The notes under the pieces were generated by a model, which worked only from the letters and a program-made list of their open reading frames with translations, was not told the DNA's origin and made no database searches. The translations under genes were made by a program, and so were the position numbers. From Bacteroidota bacterium (GTDB lineage: Bacteria; Bacteroidota; Bacteroidia; Chitinophagales; Chitinophagaceae), in the NCBI GenBank assembly GCA_023391315.1, contig JAEWBD010000182.1, positions 1-6,972 of the forward strand: 6,972 nt of DNA, given 5' to 3'. Numbering within the stretch: the stretch's first letter is position 1; each line of letters starts with the position of its first letter. This document shows, piece by piece, positions 1 through 5,163 of this stretch.

Positions 1-777
1 CCCATGCTGGCAGACTTTAAGCCAAGCGGTAAATACATGATGGCAGACCTGCATCAATATGGCGGTGTACCTGCCGTAATGAAATATCTGTTGAGCAAAG
101 GCCTGATACATGGCGATTGTTTAACGGTAACCGGTAAAACCATTGCAGAAAATTTAAAAGATGCGCCCGATCTTGATTTTGAAAAGCAGGATATTTTAAT
201 GCCTTTGGAAAAGCCACTTAAGGCAACAGGCCATTTACAAATTTTATACGGCAATCTTGCCGAGAAAGGAAGTGTGGCAAAGATTACCGGCAAAGAAGGC
301 GAGCGTTTTGAAGGCACTGCAAGGGTGTTTGAAGGCGAAGCGCATTTGATAGAAGGTTTGCAAAGCAAGCGTGTGCATGCAGGCGATGTGGTGGTCATAC
401 GCGGCATCGGCCCCAAAGGTGCGCCGGGCATGCCCGAAATGCTGAAACCAACGGGTGCCATTATTGGTGCAGGTTTAGGTAAAAGTGTTGCCTTAATAAC
501 CGATGGCAGGTTTAGCGGCGGCACACATGGTTTTGTGGTGGGCCACATTACACCGGAAGCGCAGGACGGCGGCCTGATTGGTTTGGTTGAAGACAATGAT
601 ATAATTGAAATAGATGCCATCAATAATACGCTTACTTTAAAAGTGAGTGAAGAAGAAATTGCGAAGCGCAAGGCTGCGTGGAAGCAGCCTGCATTAAAAG
701 CAACAAATGGTGTTCTTTATAAATATGCAAGAAGTGTAAAAACGGCAAGTGAGGGTTGTGTTACGGACCAGGAATAG
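1..777 (+). CDS. ilvD: Dihydroxy-acid dehydratase, C-terminal part (5' end outside window)
   Basis: Dihydroxy-acid dehydratase converts 2,3-dihydroxy-isovalerate and 2,3-dihydroxy-3-methylvalerate to the 2-keto acids that precede valine and isoleucine, in the cytosol. The reading frame is already open at base 1, so the ATG at base 4 is internal. About 258 residues are visible, against roughly 560-615 for the family. The N-terminal half, with the Fe-S cysteines, is missing. What remains contains the GAPGMPEML stretch (about 418-444) and the family signature ALITDGRFSGGTHG (about 490-531). The serine of GRFSGG (codon 514-516) is, from family knowledge, the likely catalytic base. The end, KYARSVKTASEGCVTD, is the normal C-terminus, so the gene is intact at its 3' end. 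It is the first visible gene of the ilv operon and is followed 61 bp later by a DinB-family gene. By eye it is more GC-rich than the small genes downstream. Identification is secure. Confidence 0.96.
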   Translation, partial: PMLADFKPSGKYMMADLHQYGGVPAVMKYLLSKGLIHGDCLTVTGKTIAENLKDAPDLDFEKQDILMPLEKPLKATGHLQILYGNLAEKGSVAKITGKEGERFEGTARVFEGEAHLIEGLQSKRVHAGDVVVIRGIGPKGAPGMPEMLKPTGAIIGAGLGKSVALITDGRFSGGTHGFVVGHITPEAQDGGLIGLVEDNDIIEIDAINNTLTLKVSEEEIAKRKAAWKQPALKATNGVLYKYARSVKTASEGCVTDQE

Positions 778-794
778 GGATTTAAAAGATGATT
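778..794 (+). repeat. Intergenic A/T-rich purine motif, copy 1 (after ilvD)
   Basis: Directly after the ilvD stop the spacer reads GGATTTAAAAGATGATT. It resembles GGATTAAAAGATTAT at 3850-3864, after ilvN, and the tandem AGATTTAA block at 3153-3168, after ilvB. The shared core is GATT, one to a few A/T bases, then AAAGAT. It may be a degenerate copy of a dispersed intergenic repeat or simply chance in A/T-rich spacers. The rest of the 61-bp spacer shows no convincing promoter, terminator or ribosome binding site. Confidence 0.3.
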
Positions 795-838
795 GGAATA
801 TTTATAAAAAGTGTTGATGTTGTTGAATATATAATAAT

Positions 839-1324
839 ATGACAAAACAATATTTCATAGAATTAGCTGAATATAACTTATGGGCAAATAACATTGCCTG
901 TGGCTGGCTCGAAAATATTTCTGATGAACAATGGAACAAGCCAATCGTCAGCAGTTTTAGCAGCATACAGGAAACGGTATTGCATATCATCAGTGCAGAA
1001 AATACGTGGCTGCAAAGGTTCAGGCATGAACCGGTGAAATGGTTGCAGTCAACATATAAAGGAACAAAAGCAGAACATATAGCACTTTGGAAGAAAACAT
1101 CTGAAGCTTTCAAAATATTTGTTGAAAATTTTAATGAAATGGATCTTACTAAAAACTGCGATTTTAAAAGATTGAACGGAGACGCTTATTCAATGCCCTT
1201 TTACCAGTTGTTTGCACACGTCGTCAATCATGCAACATATCATCGCGGACAATTGGTGACCATGTTGCGGCAATCGGGGTTTATAAATGTTGGCTCAACA
1301 GATTTACTGGGCTATTACAGATAA
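839..1324 (+). CDS. DinB-family putative metal-dependent protein
   Basis: This 161-residue protein fits the DinB/YfiT-like four-helix-bundle superfamily in length and motifs. It has an N-terminal helix with YNLWANN (residues 12-18), a helix with VLHIISAENTWL (47-58), and a C-terminal helix with FAHVVNHATYHRGQL (125-139). His49, His131 and His135 match the usual three-histidine metal site, so an active metal centre is likely. Some relatives are thiol (bacillithiol or mycothiol) S-transferases and many have no known function, so I give no substrate. The start at 839 leaves a normal N-terminus, although no Shine-Dalgarno motif precedes it, as is common in Bacteroidota. It sits between ilvD and ilvB on the same strand, with gaps of 61 and 70 bp, so it is probably co-transcribed. 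It has no obvious link to branched-chain amino acid synthesis. By eye it is more AT-rich than ilvD. Confidence 0.87.
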   Translation: MTKQYFIELAEYNLWANNIACGWLENISDEQWNKPIVSSFSSIQETVLHIISAENTWLQRFRHEPVKWLQSTYKGTKAEHIALWKKTSEAFKIFVENFNEMDLTKNCDFKRLNGDAYSMPFYQLFAHVVNHATYHRGQLVTMLRQSGFINVGSTDLLGYYR

Positions 1325-1350
1325 CAGTTGTATTAAATTGAAATATATCT

Positions 1351-1385
1351 CACAATAAAACCCACTGGCTGGGTTCACAATAAAA
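1351..1385 (+). promoter_or_regulatory. Hairpin flanked by a 10-bp direct repeat upstream of ilvB
   Basis: CACAATAAAA occurs at 1351-1360 and again at 1376-1385, exactly 25 bp apart. Between them is an inverted repeat, AACCCA (1359-1364) and TGGGTT (1370-1375), with a 5-nt loop. No T-tract follows the stem directly, so it is a poor intrinsic terminator. A second, weak all-A/T palindrome, TAAAAA (1381-1386) and TTTTTA (1390-1395), ends on the first base of the ilvB ATG. The block occupies most of the ilvB leader and could affect ilvB translation, mRNA stability or protein binding. The structure is seen in the sequence; any function is inferred. Confidence 0.4.
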
Positions 1386-1394
1386 AATGTTTTT

Positions 1395-3131
1395 ATGGAA
1401 ACACTTGAATTAGTTAAAGAAGAAGCTGCTAAACCAAAAGTTGAAAATATCAGTGGCAGTGAAGCCGTGATGAGAGCATTGATAGCTGAAGGCGTGGAAA
1501 CAATTTTTGGTTATCCCGGCGGCGCTATTATGCCCATATATGATGCATTATTTGATCACGACGATAAACTAAAACATATACTCGTACGCCACGAGCAGGG
1601 TGCCATACATGCAGCGCAGGGCTTTGCACGCACAAGCGGTAAAACCGGTGTCGTGTTTGCAACCAGCGGCCCGGGCGCCACGAATCTTGTAACAGGCCTT
1701 GCCGATGCGCAAATTGATTCTACACCCCTTGTTTGTATCACCGGCCAGGTATTCGCGCACCTGCTGGGCACTGATGCTTTCCAGGAAACAGATGTAATAA
1801 ATATTACAACGCCTATTACCAAATGGAATTACCAGGTTACCGATGCCAACGAAATTCCTTCAGCGCTGGCAAAGGCTTTTTACATTGCTTCCAGCGGAAG
1901 ACCAGGGCCTGTTCTTATTGATATTACCAAGAATGCGCAGGTGCAAAAATTTGATTTTGCAGGATATAAAAAATGCGATCACATACGCAGCTATCGCCCC
2001 AAGCCAATTGTTCGCAAAGAATATATTGAAGAAGCGGCAAAGCTCATTAACGAAGCAAAAAAGCCATTCGTGCTTTTTGGGCAAGGTATAATCCTGGGCC
2101 AGGCTGAAAATGAATTTAAAACTTTTATTGAAAAAGCAGGTATTCCGTCTGCATGGACCATACTGGGTTTAAGTGCTTTGCCAACAGATCATCCTTTGAA
2201 TGTGGGCATGCTTGGTATGCACGGTAATTACGGGCCAAATGTTTTAACCAATGAATGCGATGTGTTGATAGCAATCGGTATGCGTTTCGATGATCGTGTT
2301 ACGGGCCGGTTAGATAAATATGCAAAACAGGCAAAGATTATCCACCTGGATATTGATCCCGCAGAAATTGATAAAAATATAAAAACTACGGTTCCGGTTT
2401 GGGGTGATTGTAAAGAAACATTGCCTTTGTTAACTGAGCTTGTTGATAAGAAGGAACACAAGGAATGGCTTCAAAAATTTAGAGAATATACAAGGCAGGA
2501 AGAAGAGGTTGTTATAGAAAAGGAAATGCATCCAACTGTTGATGAAATGAGCATGGCTGAAGTGCTTAATGTGTTGAATGAATTAACCAAAGGCGATGCA
2601 GTTATTGTAACAGATGTTGGCCAGCACCAGATGGTAGCCTGCCGTTATGCTAAATTTAACCAGTCAAAAAGCAATGTAACATCCGGCGGATTAGGCACCA
2701 TGGGTTTTGGCTTGCCGGCTGCTATCGGCGCCAAATATGGTGCACCGGAAAGGCAGGTTGTTGCTATCATAGGCGATGGTGGTTTTCAAATGACGTTGCA
2801 GGAAATGGGAACTATTATGCAGTATGGCGCAGCAGTAAAAATCCTTATACTGAACAATAATTTCTTAGGCATGGTGCGCCAATGGCAGGAACTCTTTAAT
2901 GCAAAAAGATATTCTTTCGTTGACATACAAAGCCCTGACTTTGTAACTATAGCAAAAGGTTATGGTATTGAAGGTAAATCCATCAATAACAGGAAAGACT
3001 TAAAAGCTGCTTTGCAGGAAATGCTTGATTACAAAGATTCTTATCTGCTTGAAGTAATGGTGGGAAAAGAAAATAATGTATTCCCCATGGTTCCGCAGGG
3101 CTGCAGCGTGGCAGAGATAAGATTGAAATAA
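1395..3131 (+). CDS. ilvB: Acetolactate synthase (AHAS), large catalytic subunit
   Basis: This ThDP-dependent enzyme condenses two pyruvates to 2-acetolactate, or pyruvate with 2-ketobutyrate to acetohydroxybutyrate, the first common step to valine, leucine and isoleucine. At 578 residues it is full length (E. coli IlvI is 574). The N-terminal PYR domain has FGYPGGAIMPIYD (38-50), the catalytic glutamate Glu67 in RHEQGAIHAAQGFAR, and ATSGPGATN (89-97). The central domain carries MRFDDRVTG (296-304). The C-terminal PP domain holds the ThDP/Mg motif, GDGGF at 460-464 through NNN at 487-489, then GMVRQWQ (492-498). Phe120 lies in GQVFAHLLGTDAFQE, at the position that is Pro197 in Arabidopsis AHAS, whereas the Trp574 equivalent is conserved as Trp497. 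Homology begins near residue 19, which supports the start at 1395. ilvN follows after 56 bp. Catabolic AlsS is unlikely, given the adjoining regulatory subunit gene. Confidence 0.97.
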   Translation: METLELVKEEAAKPKVENISGSEAVMRALIAEGVETIFGYPGGAIMPIYDALFDHDDKLKHILVRHEQGAIHAAQGFARTSGKTGVVFATSGPGATNLVTGLADAQIDSTPLVCITGQVFAHLLGTDAFQETDVINITTPITKWNYQVTDANEIPSALAKAFYIASSGRPGPVLIDITKNAQVQKFDFAGYKKCDHIRSYRPKPIVRKEYIEEAAKLINEAKKPFVLFGQGIILGQAENEFKTFIEKAGIPSAWTILGLSALPTDHPLNVGMLGMHGNYGPNVLTNECDVLIAIGMRFDDRVTGRLDKYAKQAKIIHLDIDPAEIDKNIKTTVPVWGDCKETLPLLTELVDKKEHKEWLQKFREYTRQEEEVVIEKEMHPTVDEMSMAEVLNVLNELTKGDAVIVTDVGQHQMVACRYAKFNQSKSNVTSGGLGTMGFGLPAAIGAKYGAPERQVVAIIGDGGFQMTLQEMGTIMQYGAAVKILILNNNFLGMVRQWQELFNAKRYSFVDIQSPDFVTIAKGYGIEGKSINNRKDLKAALQEMLDYKDSYLLEVMVGKENNVFPMVPQGCSVAEIRLK

Positions 3132-3152
3132 TTGTCTGAACCGGAATTTATC

Positions 3153-3178
3153 AGATTTAAAGATTTAACAGGATTAAC
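3153..3178 (+). repeat. Tandem AGATTTAA repeat in the ilvB-ilvN spacer, copy 2
   Basis: AGATTTAA occurs twice head to tail (3153-3160 and 3161-3168), followed by a degenerate CAGGATTAAC (3169-3178). It begins 21 bp after the ilvB stop. It resembles the motifs after ilvD (778-794) and ilvN (3850-3864). The tandem 8-mers are exact; membership of a genome-wide repeat family is inferred. No promoter or terminator is evident in this 56-bp spacer. Confidence 0.4.
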
Positions 3179-3187
3179 TTATTTATC

Positions 3188-3829
3188 ATGAATGATTCAA
3201 AGAATAATCAAATTGCTAAACACTCCTCTTCAGGGGCTGCAGGCAAACAGGAATTCACTGTAACAGTGTATACAGAAAACCAGATTGGTTTACTTAACAG
3301 GATTGCCATCATTTTCACAAGAAGAAAAATAAATATTGACAGTTTAAATACTTCTCCCACCGAGGTTGAAAGCGTACATCGTTTTACAATTGTGATTAAT
3401 GAAACGGAAGATGTAGTGCGCAAACTTTGCCGGCAGATTGAAAAACAGGTAGAGGTATTAAAGGCATATTATAATACCAATGATGAAATTATATGGCAGG
3501 AAATGGCCTTATATAAAGTGCCCACCGATGAGCTTGCAGCAAAAGCAAAAGTAGAAAGGCTGCTTCGCGAAAAAGGCGCACGTGTTGTGGCAATACGCCG
3601 CGACTATACGGTATTTGAAACCAGCGGCCACCGCGAAGAAATTGAAGGCCTGATGAAAGCGCTGGAACCATATAGCCTGATTGAGTTTGTACGCACTGCC
3701 CGTATTGCTATTATTAAAGACAGTAAAGGCTTTCATGCAAAACTAAAAGAATTTGAAAGCGAACAACCGGCAGAAGAATTAGTAGAGAATGAATTTTTAA
3801 ACCAGCAGGATAAAGTATTTAGCATGTAA
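3188..3829 (+). CDS. ilvN: Acetolactate synthase, small regulatory subunit
   Basis: The small subunit activates the IlvB catalytic subunit and normally confers feedback inhibition by valine. An N-terminal ACT domain spans about residues 22-97 (FTVTVYTENQIGLLNRIAI, then RRKINIDSLN). The IlvH C-terminal domain follows at about 101-175 (ALYKVP, TVFETSGHREEIEGLMKALE). Aligned by eye with E. coli IlvH, Asn31, Gly34 and Asn49 match Asn11, Gly14 and Asn29 at the valine site, so the protein probably still senses an amino acid. At 213 residues it is longer than IlvH (163). The additions are a polar N-terminal tail of about 21 residues (MNDSKNNQIAKHSSSGAAGK) and an acidic C-terminal tail of about 35. 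The long form may be usual in this phylum, but I cannot confirm that here. No other ATG precedes the ACT domain, which fixes the start at 3188. ilvN versus ilvH is a naming choice. Confidence 0.95.
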   Translation: MNDSKNNQIAKHSSSGAAGKQEFTVTVYTENQIGLLNRIAIIFTRRKINIDSLNTSPTEVESVHRFTIVINETEDVVRKLCRQIEKQVEVLKAYYNTNDEIIWQEMALYKVPTDELAAKAKVERLLREKGARVVAIRRDYTVFETSGHREEIEGLMKALEPYSLIEFVRTARIAIIKDSKGFHAKLKEFESEQPAEELVENEFLNQQDKVFSM

Positions 3830-3849
3830 GCCATCTGATTAAATAGTAA

Positions 3850-3865
3850 GGATTAAAAGATTATA
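3850..3865 (+). repeat. Intergenic A/T-rich purine motif, copy 3 (after ilvN)
   Basis: GGATTAAAAGATTATA lies 20 bp downstream of the ilvN stop, nearly the same offset as the AGATTTAA block after ilvB (21 bp). It matches the post-ilvD motif at 778-794 apart from a one-base gap and one or two substitutions. The remaining spacer before the VOC gene is A/T-rich, with no clear terminator, so read-through from ilvN is possible. Confidence 0.3.
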
Positions 3866-3874
3866 GTTTTATTT

Positions 3875-4297
3875 ATGAAGCCACAAAACATTATTCCAAT
3901 GCTTGCCTACGAAAACGGCATTGCCGCTATAGAATGGTTATGTAAGGCGTTTGGTTTTGTGGAGAATAAGGAAATGCGTTTTATGGAGGGAAATATGGTA
4001 ACGCATGCTGAACTGATATTGAATGATAATGTCATTATGCTGGCAACACCTTCGGCAGATTATGAAAGTATAAATACACACCGGCTGCATTGTGAACGGA
4101 TAAATAAGTGGTTGAATAATAATCCTTATATAGCAGATGGCTTATTGGTATATGTTGATAACGTGGAAGCACATTACGCAAACGCAAAAGCAAACAACGC
4201 GGAAATCTTATCGGAGATAGAAGATGGTTTTCCTGCCAAACGTTATCGTTGTGCAGATATTGAAGGCCACAGATGGATGTTTATGCAAAAAGGTTAA
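3875..4297 (+). CDS. VOC superfamily protein (glyoxalase/PhnB-like)
   Basis: This 140-residue protein has the layout of the vicinal oxygen chelate (VOC) fold, with two beta-alpha-beta-beta-beta halves. The first half starts with IIPMLAYENGIAAIEWLCKAFG (6-27), typical of PhnB-like VOC proteins, followed by THAELILNDNVIMLA (43-57). The second half has GLLVYVDNVEAHYANAKANN (89-108) and ends in RYRCADIEGHRWMFMQ (123-138), the family's usual 'Y...D.eGH.W.F' close. Such proteins include isomerases, dioxygenases and resistance enzymes. The sequence does not identify a substrate, and I do not assign metal ligands with certainty. The start at 3875 places the conserved first strand right after the N-terminus. 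It lies 45 bp after ilvN and 6 bp before the next gene, so it begins a tight three-gene set. Confidence 0.87.
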   Translation: MKPQNIIPMLAYENGIAAIEWLCKAFGFVENKEMRFMEGNMVTHAELILNDNVIMLATPSADYESINTHRLHCERINKWLNNNPYIADGLLVYVDNVEAHYANAKANNAEILSEIEDGFPAKRYRCADIEGHRWMFMQKG

Positions 4298-4303
4298 ATA
4301 AGA

Positions 4304-4774
4304 ATGTTACATAGCATGGAAAAAGTTTTTAAATACATCAAAAGAAACAGGGAGATATTTTTAGAACTGGTAAACAGCTTAAGCATTGATCAGCTCAATA
4401 AAATTCCGGCAGGTTTTAATAATAATATTGCCTGGAATTTCGGGCATATTGTTGTAAGCGCTCAAGCATTGTGCTATGTGCGCCCCGAAATAAAACCGGA
4501 TATGGATATTCCTTTCAAAATAAAATATCAAAAGGGCTCAAAGCCTGAAAGTTTTATAATGCAGGAAGAAATTGATATACTGAAGCAGCAACTTCTTTCA
4601 ACTATAGATGCTGTTGAGCAGGATGTGAAGCAGGGCGTGTTTAAAAATATCAAGCCATATTCAACGGCTACTTATGGTTATGAAATGAATACAATTGAGG
4701 AAATTCTTACCGCCACACTGGCGCATGATTCATTGCATTATGGTTACGCTTTGGCCCAAAATAAATTAGTTTAA
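4304..4774 (+). CDS. DinB_2-like four-helix-bundle protein
   Basis: This 156-residue protein resembles the DinB_2 branch of the DinB/YfiT-like superfamily. Key features are an N-terminal helix, the NIAWNFGHIVVSAQAL segment (41-56) and the C-terminal AHDSLHYGYALAQNK segment (140-154). His48, His141 and His145 form the expected metal-binding triad. Proteins of this kind are small cytosolic metalloproteins, and a few characterised relatives are thiol-dependent S-transferases. The function here is not known. It is clearly divergent from the other DinB protein at 839-1324, so a recent duplication is unlikely. The start may be 4304 (MLHSMEKVF) or the in-frame ATG at 4316 (MEKVF). The latter would give a more typical N-terminus but widen the gap to the upstream VOC gene from 6 to 18 bp. 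The next VOC gene follows after 8 bp, which suggests a shared transcript. Confidence 0.83.
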   Translation: MLHSMEKVFKYIKRNREIFLELVNSLSIDQLNKIPAGFNNNIAWNFGHIVVSAQALCYVRPEIKPDMDIPFKIKYQKGSKPESFIMQEEIDILKQQLLSTIDAVEQDVKQGVFKNIKPYSTATYGYEMNTIEEILTATLAHDSLHYGYALAQNKLV

Positions 4775-4782
4775 ACAGCGTT

Positions 4783-5163
4783 ATGAAAGCTGAAAAAGTA
4801 ATACCGGTATTAAGGATATTCGATTACAACAAAGCCATCGAATTTTATGTGGACTGGCTTGGGTTTAAAGTGGAATGGGAGCATCATTTTGAAGAGAATA
4901 CGCCGGTGTATATGGAAGTTACAAAAGGTGATATTACATTTCACTTAAGTGAACATCATGGTGATGGAACGCCCGGAACACATGTATTTATATGGTGTGA
5001 AGGCGTGGAAGCATATCACCAGGAACTCATTAGTAAAAAATATAAATACAACAGGCCTGGCCTTGAAAAAACATTTTATGGCGCACTCGCATTTACGGTA
5101 AATGATCCTTTCAATAACAAAATAATATTTAACCAAAAGCTAGATGACAAAACCAATGAATAA
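4783..5163 (+). CDS. VOC superfamily protein, glyoxalase/bleomycin-resistance-like
   Basis: This 126-residue protein matches the VOC subfamily often annotated as 'glyoxalase superfamily' or 'bleomycin resistance protein'. The diagnostic stretches are IPVLRIFDYNKAIEFYVDWLGF (7-28), WEHHFEENTPVYMEV (32-46), the hallmark LSEHHGDGTPGTHV (55-68), NRPGLEKTFYG (90-100) and the closing NDPFNNKIIF (107-116). The usual closing form is DPFGN; here the glycine is Asn111. True bleomycin resistance has been shown for only some relatives, and a general small-molecule binding or detoxification role is equally plausible. It is 8 bp downstream of the DinB_2-like gene. Its last codons overlap the start of the GH36 gene by 20 bp, or by 8 bp if the later GH36 start is used. 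It is not close in sequence to the VOC protein at 3875-4297. Confidence 0.88.
   Translation: MKAEKVIPVLRIFDYNKAIEFYVDWLGFKVEWEHHFEENTPVYMEVTKGDITFHLSEHHGDGTPGTHVFIWCEGVEAYHQELISKKYKYNRPGLEKTFYGALAFTVNDPFNNKIIFNQKLDDKTNE

Noticed and set aside
54..671. 205-codon open frame on the minus strand opposite ilvD
   Set aside because: It is the mirror of a strongly conserved gene, its translation has no recognisable domain, and it is rich in Ser/Pro as expected from an antisense shadow.
671..690. Inverted repeat AGGCTGC / GCAGCCT with a 6-nt loop near the ilvD 3' end
   Set aside because: It lies about 85 bp inside the coding region on conserved-type codons and is not followed by a T-tract, so it is not a terminator.
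789..842. A 17-codon ORF between ilvD and the DinB gene, ending in an ATGA overlap with the DinB start
   Set aside because: The peptide (MIGIFIKSVDVVEYIII) is short, has no ribosome binding site and is easily expected in A/T-rich spacer sequence. The ATGA overlap alone is not enough to call a leader peptide.
1387..1413. Out-of-frame ATG giving an 8-codon ORF across the ilvB start
   Set aside because: It encodes MFLWKHLN, has no initiation signal, and is not enriched in Val/Ile/Leu codons as an attenuator peptide would be (two Leu in eight codons).
3864..3871. TAGTTTTA, similar to the Bacteroidota -7 element (TAnnTTTG), before the first VOC gene
   Set aside because: It ends only 3 bp before the ATG and has no TTG at the expected upstream distance, so it is a poor promoter candidate.
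839..4774. The two DinB-like genes as a duplicated pair or as repeats flanking a mobile unit
   Set aside because: Apart from the His-triad helices the two proteins show no close similarity, they belong to different DinB branches, and no inverted or target-site repeats or transposase remnants were seen around them.
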